From assembly GCF_900128895.1 (NCBI RefSeq), contig NZ_FSQW01000001.1, forward strand, positions 1,054,001-1,118,000: a DNA stretch of 64,000 nucleotides, given 5' to 3'. Positions 43,334-51,877 of the stretch are shown in pieces. Position 1 is the first letter of the stretch. Every line of letters starts with the position of its first letter. The position numbers and the translations under genes are program-made. Source of the stretch: Parasphingorhabdus marina DSM 22363. Its GTDB lineage: Bacteria > Pseudomonadota > Alphaproteobacteria > Sphingomonadales > Sphingomonadaceae. The notes under the pieces are model-generated. The model did not search any database, was not told where the DNA came from, and was given only the letters and a program-made list of their open reading frames with translations.

Positions 43334-44608
43334 TTGTCAGTGCTCCAGTTTTTCAGCCAGTTCCAGGGTGTAATCGGGATCGCATTCATTCTGGCAATGG
43401 CATGGTTATGGTCGGAAAACCGTCAGGATCGTCCCGGGTGGCGCTGGATTTTCGGTGCAATCGCCGTGCAGTTCGTCCTCGCACTGACCATTGTTCGGGT
43501 GCCTTTCGTCTGGGATATTGTCGGACTGGCGAATAGCGGCGTTCAGGCGATCGAGCAGGCGACGCTGGCCGGTTCCAGCTACATGTTCGGATATGTTGGT
43601 GGCGCGGACCTCCCGTTCGAGTTGCGCGAAGGTGCAGCCCCGCCACTGATCATTGCCTTCCAGATCCTGCCGCTGGTCATCGTCTTCTCGGCTCTTGCCG
43701 CCCTGCTGTGGCACTGGCGGGTATTGCAGCTGATCGTCCGAGGCCTGTCCTGGGCCCTGCGCAAGACGCTGGGGGTCAGCGGTGTCGTCGGGTTGAGTGG
43801 CGGCGCGAACATCTTTCTTGGCGTCGTCGAATCCCCGCTTGTCGTGCGGGCCTATTTCGAGCGGATGAGCCGGTCGGAACTGTTCACAATCATGGTACTG
43901 GCCATGTCGACCATATCCGGTGCGATACTGGTGCTGTATGCCACCACATTGGCCAAAACCGTTCCGAATGCCGTCGGACACATGATTTCCGCCTCGCTCA
44001 TTTCGCTGCCCGCCGCCATCTTGCTGGCGCGGCTGATGATTCCGGGCGACGGCAATACCGATACCGACAACAAGGAGCCTGGTCTGAAATATGAGGGCAG
44101 TTTTGATGCCATCATCCGCGGCACAATGGATGGTGTGCAGCTGTTCCTCGCGGTGATCGCGGTGATCATCGTGATTTTCGCCTTTGTCGCGCTGATCGAC
44201 CAGTTTCTGGCGCTGTTTCCGCTCGTGTCCGGCGAAGCGCTCACGCTGAAACGGATTTTTGGCTGGGTTTTTGCGCCACTGATGTGGATGATCGGCGTGC
44301 CCTGGGAAGAAGCCGCAGCGGCCGGTTCGCTAATGGGGACCAAGGCGATCCTCAACGAATATGTTGCCTATCTGGAACTCGCCGCGCTGCCGGCGGACAC
44401 GTTCAGTGCGAAGGGGCAGCTGATTGTGACCTATGCTCTGTGCGGTGTCGCCAATCTCGCCAGCGTGGGCCTGATCATTTCGACGATCGGAACCTTGTCA
44501 CCCGGCCGCCGGGCCGAAGTTGCCGGGCTGGGCATGAAAAGCTGGTTCGCCGGCAATTGTGCTACCGCGATGACCGGTGCAGTGATCGGAATCATCACAT
44601 GGGTGTGA
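43334..44608 (+). CDS. NupC-type concentrative nucleoside transporter
   Basis: 424 residues with about ten hydrophobic segments. The CNT-family signatures are present: GFVFGYVGG-like MFGYVGGADLPF, LSGGANIFLGVVESPLVVRAYFERMSRSELFTIMVLAMSTISGAIL, GTKAILNEYVAYLELA and CGVANLASVGLIISTIGTLSP. It imports nucleosides by cation symport across the inner membrane. The start is a TTG at 43334 with weak GGGA upstream; a GTG two codons later is possible. Confidence 0.93.
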   Translation: MSVLQFFSQFQGVIGIAFILAMAWLWSENRQDRPGWRWIFGAIAVQFVLALTIVRVPFVWDIVGLANSGVQAIEQATLAGSSYMFGYVGGADLPFELREGAAPPLIIAFQILPLVIVFSALAALLWHWRVLQLIVRGLSWALRKTLGVSGVVGLSGGANIFLGVVESPLVVRAYFERMSRSELFTIMVLAMSTISGAILVLYATTLAKTVPNAVGHMISASLISLPAAILLARLMIPGDGNTDTDNKEPGLKYEGSFDAIIRGTMDGVQLFLAVIAVIIVIFAFVALIDQFLALFPLVSGEALTLKRIFGWVFAPLMWMIGVPWEEAAAAGSLMGTKAILNEYVAYLELAALPADTFSAKGQLIVTYALCGVANLASVGLIISTIGTLSPGRRAEVAGLGMKSWFAGNCATAMTGAVIGIITWV

Positions 44609-44644
44609 TGCTGTCAGAACACCAGCCGCTGTCGCCAGTCGAGG

Positions 44645-45259
44645 ATGGACGTCATGCTTGATGCCAAACTCCGCCCACTGATTGACCCGCCGCTGAATGC
44701 TGCGGGGCGCGCTCTGGCGCGGGCTGGCTTCTCCGCCAATATTGTGACATTGCTGGGAATGGCCGTGGGGCTGGGCGGCGCTGGCGCGATGTATGCCGGA
44801 TATTATGGCCTGGCTTTCGGTCTGGTTCTCGCCGGCCGTATATTGGACGGACTGGACGGTGCTGTGGCCCGTGCGACCCGCAAGACCGCCTTTGGCGGCT
44901 ATCTGGATATTGTGTGCGATTTTGTCTTTTACGTATCTGTACCTCTGGCTTTTGGACTGGCAGATCCCCGGCTGTTGCCGGCCGCGCTGGTCCTCGTATC
45001 CGCCTTCACCATTACCGGCATCAGTTTTCTGGCCTTCGCCGTCACCGCTGCAGAGCAAGGCGCGGAAACCGACGCACATGGGGAGAAAAGCTTCTTCTAC
45101 AGTACCGGGATTGCGGAAGGGACCGAGACGATAACGGTATTTCTGCTGATGTGTCTTTTTCCCGGCTGGTTTGTGCAGATTGCTTTGGTCTACGCAGTGA
45201 TGTGTGTTATAACGGTAATACAGCGTAGCATTCTCGCCCGCCAGACTTTCCGCGAATGA
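44645..45259 (+). CDS. CDP-alcohol phosphatidyltransferase family protein
   Basis: 204 residues, about six transmembrane helices. The active-site motif D-x2-DG-x2-AR-x8-G-x3-D-x3-D is complete: DGLDGAVARATRKTAFGGYLDIVCD. It transfers a phosphoalcohol from a CDP-activated lipid or alcohol in phospholipid synthesis. Not pgsA or pssA by obvious landmarks, so the alcohol is unknown. A second in-frame ATG at 44654 is an equally good start. Convergent with the VTT-reductase gene, ends 11 bases apart. Confidence 0.9.
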   Translation: MDVMLDAKLRPLIDPPLNAAGRALARAGFSANIVTLLGMAVGLGGAGAMYAGYYGLAFGLVLAGRILDGLDGAVARATRKTAFGGYLDIVCDFVFYVSVPLAFGLADPRLLPAALVLVSAFTITGISFLAFAVTAAEQGAETDAHGEKSFFYSTGIAEGTETITVFLLMCLFPGWFVQIALVYAVMCVITVIQRSILARQTFRE

Positions 45260-45269
45260 CAGATCGCAC

Positions 45270-47420
45270 CTAGCTGCGCGCCCAGCGGAAATATTTTTCG
45301 AGCAGGTTGAGCGCCCATTCCGGCTTGTGCTTCTTGCGCCATTCTCCGGCGGCAAATTTGTTCGCTTCGCCCATCGTCGGGTAGGTGTGAATGGTCCCCA
45401 AGATTTTACCCAGGCCCATGCCATGCTTCATCGCGAAGGTGAATTCGGTGAGCAGCTCCCCGGCGTTCTGACCTACAATCGTGACGCCCAATATGCGATC
45501 CTTGCCTGGGGGTGTGAGCACCTTGACGAAACCCTGGGTTGCGCTTTCGGCAATGGCCCGGTCCAGATCATCCAGTTCATATTTGGTGACCTCGTATTCG
45601 ACGCCTTCTTCCCGCGCCTGCTGCTCATTGAGGCCAACATGTGCGATCTCCGGATCGAGAAACGTGGTCCAGGGCAGATACTCATAGCCGGGCTTGAACT
45701 TTTTGAACTGACCGAACAGCGCATTGACGGTTGCAAACCAGGCCTGATGCGAAGCGTTGTGGGTCAGCTGGTAAGGGCCAGCAACATCACCGGCGGCATA
45801 GATATGCGGGAAGGTGGCCTGCAAATGCTCGTTTGTGACCAGCGTCCGGCCCGTCTCGATACCCAGTTCTTCCAGGCCATAGCCTTCCAGCCGCGCGGCG
45901 CGACCAACAGCGATGAGCAGGTCATCAAAGGCAAGGCGTTCCTCGCCGCTGGCATTTTCGACCACCAGATATTTCTGGTCGCCATCCATTTCGGTTCTTA
46001 CGGCCTTGTGACCGAACCGCAGCTCGACACCCGACGCCTCAAGAGACTCGGCCGCGACTTCAGACACATCTTCGTCCTCGATCGACATGACGCGGTCGCC
46101 CATTTCGACAAGCGTCACATCGGATCCTAGTCGGGAAAAGGATTGCGACAGTTCGCATCCGATCGGACCGCCGCCCAGAACGACCAGTCGGCCCGGAACC
46201 CGCTCGCGCGTCGCCATCTGTTCCCAAAGTGTATCGCTGGTCAGATAGCCGGTCTCTTCCAGACCGGGGAGCGGTGGAACAAAAGGCGAGGCGCCGGTTG
46301 CCAGAACGATGGAACGGCCGGTGAGCTTGCGCTTGCTGCCATTGGCTTCTTCGATTTCGACGGTCCAGGGGTCGACCATGCGGGCATAACCCTTGACCAC
46401 ATCGACACCCATGCCTTCGAACCGTTCGACGCTGTCATGCGGTTCAATCGCCGCGATAATGTCTTCCACTCGCCTGATCACTGCGGGGAAGGAAAAGGCG
46501 GGTTCCGCAGATGACAGGCCATATTTGTCTGCGTGACGGATCTGGTCAGCCACCTTGGCGCTTTTGATCAGGGCTTTGGAAGGCACGCAGCCATAGTTGA
46601 GGCAGTCGCCGCCCATTTTCCCGGTCTCGATCAGCGTGACCTTGGCGTTGATTGTGGTGGCAATCACCGCCGAGACCAGACCGGCAGACCCGGCACCGAT
46701 GACGATGACATTGCGGTCAAAGGATTTCGGCCGGGTCCAGCCCTTGTAGATCTGCCGGCGTTTGAACATGCCGATAATGACCTTGGCAATCCACGGGAAG
46801 ATGGCCAGCAGGAGAAAGGATCCCAGGACCGACAGTGAAAAGACTTCGCGCACCGAGCTGACCTGTGAGAGCTGGGTACCCGCGTTTACATAGACGATGG
46901 TGCCAGCGAGCATGCCGATCTGGCTGGCAATGAAATAGATCCAGACCTTCATCTTGGTCAGACCCATCAGCAGATTGATCATGAAAAACGGGAAGGCCGG
47001 CACCAGGCGCATCGTGATCAGGTAAAAGGCCCCGTCCTTTTCGACCCCTTCGTTGATCTTTTTCAGCCGCGATCCGAATTTGTCCTCGACCCAGTCCCGC
47101 AGCAGATAACGGGATGTCAGGAATGCGAGTGTGGCGCCAATTGTGGAAGCGAAAGACACGATGATCGTACCGGCCACGACACCAAATATCGCGCCCGCAG
47201 CCAGCGTCATGATCGCCGCACCCGGAATGGAAAGAGCAGTGACCGTGATATAGATGCCGAGGAAAGCTGCAATCACCAGCAAGGCATTCTCGCGATAAAA
47301 GGCGTCGATATTTTCCTGCTGCGCCTTCAGCGTTTCCAGATTCAGATAGCTTTGAAGGTCATAGTGGAAAATTCCCCAGACGACAGCTGCCAGAATGGCG
47401 ATGAGCAAAAGTTTCTTCAT
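45270..47420 (-). CDS. VTT (TVP38/TMEM64) membrane domain fused to a mercuric-reductase-like flavoprotein
   Basis: 716 residues in two parts. Residues 1-222 are a VTT/DedA-like membrane domain with re-entrant motif GAAIMTLAAGAIFGVVAG and MRLVPAFPFFMINLLMGL. Residues 236-716 are a class I pyridine nucleotide-disulfide oxidoreductase: GAGSAG (242-247) for FAD, redox pair Cys273/Cys278 (CLNYGC), GGGPIGCELSQSFSRLG for NAD(P)H, and HTYPTMGE with the His-Glu pair near the end. It should be an inner-membrane flavoenzyme. The fusion is known in bacteria but its substrate is not. Confidence 0.95.
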   Translation of the reverse strand: MKKLLLIAILAAVVWGIFHYDLQSYLNLETLKAQQENIDAFYRENALLVIAAFLGIYITVTALSIPGAAIMTLAAGAIFGVVAGTIIVSFASTIGATLAFLTSRYLLRDWVEDKFGSRLKKINEGVEKDGAFYLITMRLVPAFPFFMINLLMGLTKMKVWIYFIASQIGMLAGTIVYVNAGTQLSQVSSVREVFSLSVLGSFLLLAIFPWIAKVIIGMFKRRQIYKGWTRPKSFDRNVIVIGAGSAGLVSAVIATTINAKVTLIETGKMGGDCLNYGCVPSKALIKSAKVADQIRHADKYGLSSAEPAFSFPAVIRRVEDIIAAIEPHDSVERFEGMGVDVVKGYARMVDPWTVEIEEANGSKRKLTGRSIVLATGASPFVPPLPGLEETGYLTSDTLWEQMATRERVPGRLVVLGGGPIGCELSQSFSRLGSDVTLVEMGDRVMSIEDEDVSEVAAESLEASGVELRFGHKAVRTEMDGDQKYLVVENASGEERLAFDDLLIAVGRAARLEGYGLEELGIETGRTLVTNEHLQATFPHIYAAGDVAGPYQLTHNASHQAWFATVNALFGQFKKFKPGYEYLPWTTFLDPEIAHVGLNEQQAREEGVEYEVTKYELDDLDRAIAESATQGFVKVLTPPGKDRILGVTIVGQNAGELLTEFTFAMKHGMGLGKILGTIHTYPTMGEANKFAAGEWRKKHKPEWALNLLEKYFRWARS

Positions 47421-47496
47421 GACTGGATCCGCACCCCATATTATTGTTATTTACGGTTCGTACCAATCGCATAGCCGGTTACACGATCAAGGTCGA

Positions 47497-47934
47497 TCAG
47501 GATTCCGGGATATCTGATCCCGTCTCTGGCGGTTGCCAGCCGGGGGGCGCCAGTTCGAAATTGGCGAAGTCGAATGCGGGAGCCACTGTACAACTGACCA
47601 GTGTCCATTGGCCGAGACTTTCTGCTGTCTGCCAGGCACCAGGCGGCACGACAAGCTGGGGACGTTGATTGTCCTCCAGATCGCAGCCCAGGACGTGATC
47701 TTCGACAGCACCCTTTTCGACCCACAATTGGAGAACCAGTGGCGCTCCGGCGTGAAAATGCCAGATCTCCACGCTGCCTTTCACCCGGTGCCAGCGGGAT
47801 TTCTCACCCGCCCGAAGCAGGAAAAAAATGGCCGTGGAATAATCATCACGAAAGGTTTCAGCGAAAAACCCGCCTTCCGGGTGGGGTTGCATTCCCAGTT
47901 GGGAGATGATCGATTCCGCTTTAACTTCGGTCAA
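47497..47934 (-). CDS. Cupin-superfamily protein, DUF985 type
   Basis: About 145 residues: LGMQPHPEGGFFAETFRD, STAIFFLLRAGEKSRWHRVKGSVEIWHFHAGAPLVLQLW, VPPGAWQTAESLGQWTLVSCTVAPAFDFANFEL. This is the compact cupin 5 (DUF985) barrel, with histidines (WHR, WHFH) at the usual metal or sugar position. I choose a TTG at 47934 because GGAG is 8 bases upstream and family members begin there; the frame is open further back to 48048. Divergent from the diguanylate cyclase. Function unknown. Confidence 0.82.
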   Translation of the reverse strand: MTEVKAESIISQLGMQPHPEGGFFAETFRDDYSTAIFFLLRAGEKSRWHRVKGSVEIWHFHAGAPLVLQLWVEKGAVEDHVLGCDLEDNQRPQLVVPPGAWQTAESLGQWTLVSCTVAPAFDFANFELAPPGWQPPETGSDIPES

Positions 47935-48060
47935 AGAACACACTCCATTTTCCCGGATTTCCGGCAGTTTTGAGGGTAGCAAAAGATGTTTGGCCCACCT
48001 GGGCTCCATAATATCAACATGGCAGTCTAACCCGTTTCTCATCCGCACAGAAGATTTTCC

Positions 48061-48087
48061 TAAATCGCCCCGCCTGACTGCCGTATT
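48061..48087 (+). promoter_or_regulatory. Sigma-28/FliA-like promoter upstream of the diguanylate cyclase
   Basis: TAAA (48061-48064), 15 bases, then GCCGTATT (48080-48087), against the FliA pattern TAAA-N15-GCCGATAA. The same TAAA-N15-GCCGT arrangement is found before motA and the second MotA-like gene in this window. It ends 46 bases before the cyclase ATG. Confidence 0.5.
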
Positions 48088-48133
48088 TTATAGTGAACGT
48101 CACATTCAGAACCCGAAAGAAGCAGTAGAGACA

Positions 48134-49273
48134 ATGACAACCGCGACACAAAATTCACAGGGAACACTTGCCGCACTGGCCGGGCAAATCGTATCGGTTT
48201 TTGGCAAGGACGGAGACCGGCGCAGCGGGCATGAGCAGGAGCCCAAAACCGAAACCGTTGACAATCCCGGTGAACTGGACCGCATTGGAGCATTTCTGAC
48301 GACAGTGGATCTGGAACCCACGCCGACAAACTACACGCTGGCCTGGGAATATCATTTTGGGACAAATTTCACGCTGCGCTGTGCCACGGAAGAAATTCTG
48401 GGCCGGGTTGGGCATCTCACATCCGAACAGGTGGACGAACTGCTTGCCAAGCATAGCGAGACGATGAGCTCCGACGGCATTCAGCAGCTGGTCAATGAAG
48501 GCAAGGACCTGATCTCGACCGGTGAGAAAACATTGAGCAAATCGCGCAATGACAGCGCCGAATATGGCGTGGCCTTGCAGGAAAGCCTCGACTCAATGGA
48601 TCCCGATGACGAGGGCTGGGCTTCACGGTTCGAAGCCCTGCTGCAAATCACCAACGCCATGGTGGATCGCAGCAAGAAAGCGGAGAAAAAGCTGAAATCC
48701 GCCAGCCAGCGACTGACCCAGATGAATGAAGAATTGCAAAAGGCCAAGGAAAGCGCGGAAGTGGATCAGCTGACGGGACTGAACAACCGCCGGGCTTTTG
48801 AACGGCATTTTGCTGCCGCTGTCGAGCGCTCCAACAAACATGCCAGCAATCTTTCCGTGGCCTTTGTTGACATTGATCATTTCAAGCAGATTAATGACAC
48901 GCACGGGCATGATACAGGCGATCGGGTGCTTGTGGAAATTGCCAAGCAGCTGAACAAGATGGCCAATGGCAGCTGCCACGTGGCGCGTCACGGTGGCGAA
49001 GAGTTTGTGCTGCTCTTCGAAGGCAAGAATGCCAGCGAAGCGCGGGAAATTGTCGACAATTGCCGGGAGCATACCGCCAGCCGATCGCTGACGAATCGCG
49101 AGACGAAGAAACCCATCGGATCGGTGACTTTCTCTGCCGGTATTGCCAGTCTCAACAACAAGACCGGTGCCCGGGAATTGTTGAGAAATTCGGACATTGC
49201 CCTCTATTATGCCAAGCGGCACGGACGTAACCAGGCCGTTATTTTCGACGAGATTCCTGCTGAAGAGGAATGA
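48134..49273 (+). CDS. GGDEF-domain diguanylate cyclase
   Basis: 379 residues. The C-terminal GGDEF domain (about 205-375) has DQLTGLNNRRAFERHF, VDIDHFKQINDTHGHDTGDRVL, and the active-site GGEEF in VARHGGEEFVLL. The inhibitory RxxD site that should lie five residues before GGEEF is absent, so product inhibition is unlikely. The N-terminal 200 residues are helical (TPTNYTLAWEYHFGTNFTLRC, then a coiled coil before GGDEF) with no recognised sensor domain and no membrane segment. ATG at 48134. A FliA-like promoter lies upstream. Confidence 0.93.
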   Translation: MTTATQNSQGTLAALAGQIVSVFGKDGDRRSGHEQEPKTETVDNPGELDRIGAFLTTVDLEPTPTNYTLAWEYHFGTNFTLRCATEEILGRVGHLTSEQVDELLAKHSETMSSDGIQQLVNEGKDLISTGEKTLSKSRNDSAEYGVALQESLDSMDPDDEGWASRFEALLQITNAMVDRSKKAEKKLKSASQRLTQMNEELQKAKESAEVDQLTGLNNRRAFERHFAAAVERSNKHASNLSVAFVDIDHFKQINDTHGHDTGDRVLVEIAKQLNKMANGSCHVARHGGEEFVLLFEGKNASEAREIVDNCREHTASRSLTNRETKKPIGSVTFSAGIASLNNKTGARELLRNSDIALYYAKRHGRNQAVIFDEIPAEEE

Positions 49274-49418
49274 GCGAAAGGCATGTTTCGACGCCTGATC
49301 GCGAAACTGATCGCAATTGAAACGGTCGCCGATTTTTCACGTTTTATTTCCGGGGTTTATCAAACGGGCATGAAACAGACTTCTCCTGTGGGCAAATTTC
49401 GGTTAACCTTTGGCCGTG

Positions 49419-49958
49419 ATGGGGCAATCGGGTGTAAAGCAGCTGTCGGAAAAGGAGAAAGTCGTTCTGCGACTGCTTCTGCGCGGCTATGATGCGAAGA
49501 CCGCGGCCTATGAACTCGACATCACTCCCAACAGCCTCAATGAGCGCTTGCGCTCGGTTCGCAAGAAACTGAACGTCACCAGCAGCCGCGAAGCTGCCAG
49601 AATTTTCGGGGAAAGCGAAAAAAATAGCCCCAAAAATTTTGGGTACAAAGAATTTGGTATTGCTGAAAAGCCTGAATCTCCGCCAGTCCATGCGATGTCT
49701 GAAGCACAGACACAAATTGGGCACGACACGAAAATGCCTTCGTCATTACGGGAAATGCAGGCTCCTTACGAGTTTGCTCCCACCAGTCGAAGCATGGCCT
49801 GGTCGATCCCGTTTCTTAGGCAAGGAGATGTCGGCAACGATCTGAGCAAGCGCGAGAGGCTCAAAGCCATTGCAGATCTTACCACGAAGCTCGCAACGAC
49901 CTTCGCCCTGATCTGTCTGGCAGCAGTTTTGATCAGCACACTCATCAGCCGGACCTGA
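49419..49958 (+). CDS. Tail-anchored LuxR-type helix-turn-helix protein
   Basis: 179 residues. The N-terminal 60 carry a GerE-type helix-turn-helix (LSEKEKVVLRLLLRGYDAKTAAYELDITPNSLNERLRSVRKKL). A long polar linker follows, then one C-terminal transmembrane helix (LATTFALICLAAVLISTLI) with only two or three residues after it. It thus looks like a DNA-binding domain held at the inner membrane. The start is uncertain among ATG 49419, GTG 49416 and TTG 49410. Not recognised beyond the domain. Confidence 0.78.
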   Translation: MGQSGVKQLSEKEKVVLRLLLRGYDAKTAAYELDITPNSLNERLRSVRKKLNVTSSREAARIFGESEKNSPKNFGYKEFGIAEKPESPPVHAMSEAQTQIGHDTKMPSSLREMQAPYEFAPTSRSMAWSIPFLRQGDVGNDLSKRERLKAIADLTTKLATTFALICLAAVLISTLISRT

Positions 49959-50010
49959 TATCTCCTGAGACAAAGCAGCGGCCCTGCAAGAGGCCGTACA
50001 AGGAGTATCT

Positions 50011-50367
50011 ATGTTGAACGAACGCAAGAGAGCAGCCGCCCCCATCGCCAAAAGTATCAACGAAGTGGAAGCCTCACTCAATGCCACGATGAAGCATATG
50101 GGAGAGCTGATGAGCAATATCGCCAATGCCAGAATGGCTCCGGGGACCCGTATGCCCCTCACCGCTGGTATGGACGCCTCGGAAAAGCTGCTCGATGCAG
50201 CCACCGGCGTGACCCAGACATATCGCACTGTCGTTGAAGCCCATGCCGACCTGGCGCAAGATCAGGCGGATATTGGTCTCAAGGCCGTCAGTTGGGGTGA
50301 TAATCACGAATGTCCTCCGATGGGCGATGCCGAGGAACAGCCCGCGCCTCAGCTTCGCGCCGTCTGA
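50011..50367 (+). CDS. Conserved-type hypothetical protein, 118 residues
   Basis: I do not recognise the family. It is a soluble, mostly helical protein: SINEVEASLNATMKHMGELMSNIANARM and EKLLDAATGVTQTYRTVVEAHADLAQDQADIGL are amphipathic helices, and the tail is Pro/Glu-rich. AAGGAG lies 6 bases before the ATG. It falls between the tail-anchored HTH gene and a four-helix membrane protein, all in the same direction; codon use matches the neighbours. Confidence 0.75.
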   Translation: MLNERKRAAAPIAKSINEVEASLNATMKHMGELMSNIANARMAPGTRMPLTAGMDASEKLLDAATGVTQTYRTVVEAHADLAQDQADIGLKAVSWGDNHECPPMGDAEEQPAPQLRAV

Positions 50368-50425
50368 ACTGACGGAATGCTGGTCATGTCTTGACCCGGT
50401 CGATAATCTTTGGTCGGATCGGGAC

Positions 50426-50869
50426 ATGACCAGGATCCAGTTTTTTCTCACGCTCTTTTGGACAATCAATGCCTACGCGCTGGTGTGGGGTGGAAAACCG
50501 GAACGGATTGCCGTCGCGATTTTTATCCCCGGACTATTTCTTTCCACCCTGGCTGTTTCTCCGCTGGCGCAGCGATTTGGAAATGTCGAGTTTGGGATAT
50601 TGTTGGTAGATCTGGCCATGCTGATCGCGTTTGTGACCATGGCTCTTTATGCAGAAAGATTTTGGCCATTATGGATGAGCGCCATGCAGGTAATACAAGT
50701 GATCTCGCACTTGCCCATCATTTTCATTCCCGAACTGCTCCCGCAGGCCTATGGGGCAGTAATCGCAATCTGGAGCTATCCCATGCTCATTCTGCTGGCA
50801 ATCGGGACTTACCGGCACCAGCAGCGGCTAAAGAAATTCGGGGCCGACAAATCCTGGAGCAACTCCTAG
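50426..50869 (+). CDS. Four-helix inner-membrane protein of unknown function
   Basis: 147 residues with four predicted transmembrane segments: FFLTLFWTINAYALVW, IAVAIFIPGLFLSTLAV, FGILLVDLAMLIAFVTMALYA and YGAVIAIWSYPMLILLAIGTY, the last followed by a basic cytoplasmic tail. The ATG at 50426 starts the protein; GGATCGGGAC is a weak ribosome site. The RadC-like gene begins within or just after its 3' end. Not recognised further. Confidence 0.72.
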   Translation: MTRIQFFLTLFWTINAYALVWGGKPERIAVAIFIPGLFLSTLAVSPLAQRFGNVEFGILLVDLAMLIAFVTMALYAERFWPLWMSAMQVIQVISHLPIIFIPELLPQAYGAVIAIWSYPMLILLAIGTYRHQQRLKKFGADKSWSNS

Positions 50870-51423
50870 CTTCTGCGCTTGTCGAAGAGCCCGGGATACT
50901 CGCCAGCGATCTGCTCCGGCGTTACGGGTCATTATCTGCAGTTCTGGTAGCCAGCGCTGAAGCCAAGGGCGACGATCCGCAAATGGCCTTTCTGGCGCTG
51001 GTACAGGCTGCCCTGGCCGAAGCCCTGCGGTCGAAAATCGAGGGACGTCCGGTCATCTCGGGATCCGATGACCTGATCCACTATCTCAAGGCCCAGATGG
51101 CCCATCTCGATACGGAGCAGATCCGGGTCCTCTTCCTGGACGTCCGAAACCATTTGATCTGCGACGAGATCATGGCGCGCGGCTCGGTAGCGGAAGCACC
51201 GATCTACCCGCGGGAGATCCTGAAACGGGCGATCGTCCTGAATGCATCAGCAATCATTCTGACCCACAATCATCCGTCGGGAGATGCTACTCCGAGCCGT
51301 GATGACATTTTAGCGACGAAACGCCTGAAGAAGTCGGGTGACGAGCTGGGGATCACATTGCACGACCATGTCATATTATCGTCCAGCGGCTGGTCGAGCC
51401 TGAAAGAGCTGGGATATGTCTAG
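50671..51423 (+). CDS. RadC/JAB (MPN) domain protein, start uncertain
   Basis: The supported part runs from about 50830: RGRQILEQLLASALVEEPGILASDLLRRYGSLSAVL (RadC-type helical region), then the JAB metalloprotease-like domain with IVLNASAIILTHNHPSGDATPSRDDI, the zinc motif HxHPSG-x-D. RadC-like proteins are no longer thought to act in recombination; a peptidase-like role is possible but unproven. The only ATG is at 50671, which would overlap the membrane-protein gene by 199 bases; CTG at 50854 or ATT at 50836 would avoid this. The N-terminus is shorter than usual RadC. Confidence 0.8.
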   Translation: MDERHAGNTSDLALAHHFHSRTAPAGLWGSNRNLELSHAHSAGNRDLPAPAAAKEIRGRQILEQLLASALVEEPGILASDLLRRYGSLSAVLVASAEAKGDDPQMAFLALVQAALAEALRSKIEGRPVISGSDDLIHYLKAQMAHLDTEQIRVLFLDVRNHLICDEIMARGSVAEAPIYPREILKRAIVLNASAIILTHNHPSGDATPSRDDILATKRLKKSGDELGITLHDHVILSSSGWSSLKELGYV

Positions 51424-51478
51424 CGCCCGAAACAATTCAAGAACAGCGGGAATCTAGTTCGTGGGGGACCTGATCATC

Positions 51479-51877
51479 ATGACCAAAAGGAATGACAAGG
51501 AGGCTGCATCCCTTGCAAGATTTGCGCGGATGCTGATTTCGGATCGGAGAAAACGGGAGGAACTGTTTCCCCCGCTGCTGTTCTCTGATCCGGCATGGGA
51601 CATGCTGCTGGATCTGTTCGCTGCCGAGGCCGAGGGAAAGAAAATCAGCATCACAAGTCTGTCCATCGCATCTGCCGCGCCGCAAAGTACGGCACAGAGA
51701 TGGATCGATACGCTGGTCGAGAAAAAGCTGATCCGGCGTGAACCGGATCCGGTTGACAAGCGGCGGATATATGTCCGTCTCTCCAATTCAGGATATCAAA
51801 ACATGCGTGACTATCTGGGTGAACTCACGCAGCAGTGGCACGGATATGCTGCCCAGTCGCCCGGACAAAACAGCTGA
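51479..51877 (+). CDS. MarR-like winged-helix protein
   Basis: 132 residues. DPAWDMLLDLFAAEAEGKKISITSLSIASAAPQSTAQRWIDTLVEKKLIRREPDPVDKRRIYVRLSNSGY is a winged helix with the D-x-R wing of MarR proteins. It lacks the long dimerisation helices of full MarR members. I prefer the ATG at 51479, with GGGGG 11 bases away, to the GTG at 51461. Ligand and targets unknown. Convergent with the motA-motB unit. Confidence 0.82.
   Translation: MTKRNDKEAASLARFARMLISDRRKREELFPPLLFSDPAWDMLLDLFAAEAEGKKISITSLSIASAAPQSTAQRWIDTLVEKKLIRREPDPVDKRRIYVRLSNSGYQNMRDYLGELTQQWHGYAAQSPGQNS

Noticed and set aside
45270-47420. Frame fusion artefact in the VTT-flavoprotein gene
   Set aside because: The frame is continuous across the junction with a natural linker, and this two-domain architecture is known in other bacteria.
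48049-48133. Long N-terminal extension of the diguanylate cyclase back to 47906
   Set aside because: It would overlap the divergent cupin start, has no ribosome site, and crosses the FliA-like promoter; the ATG at 48134 is preferred.
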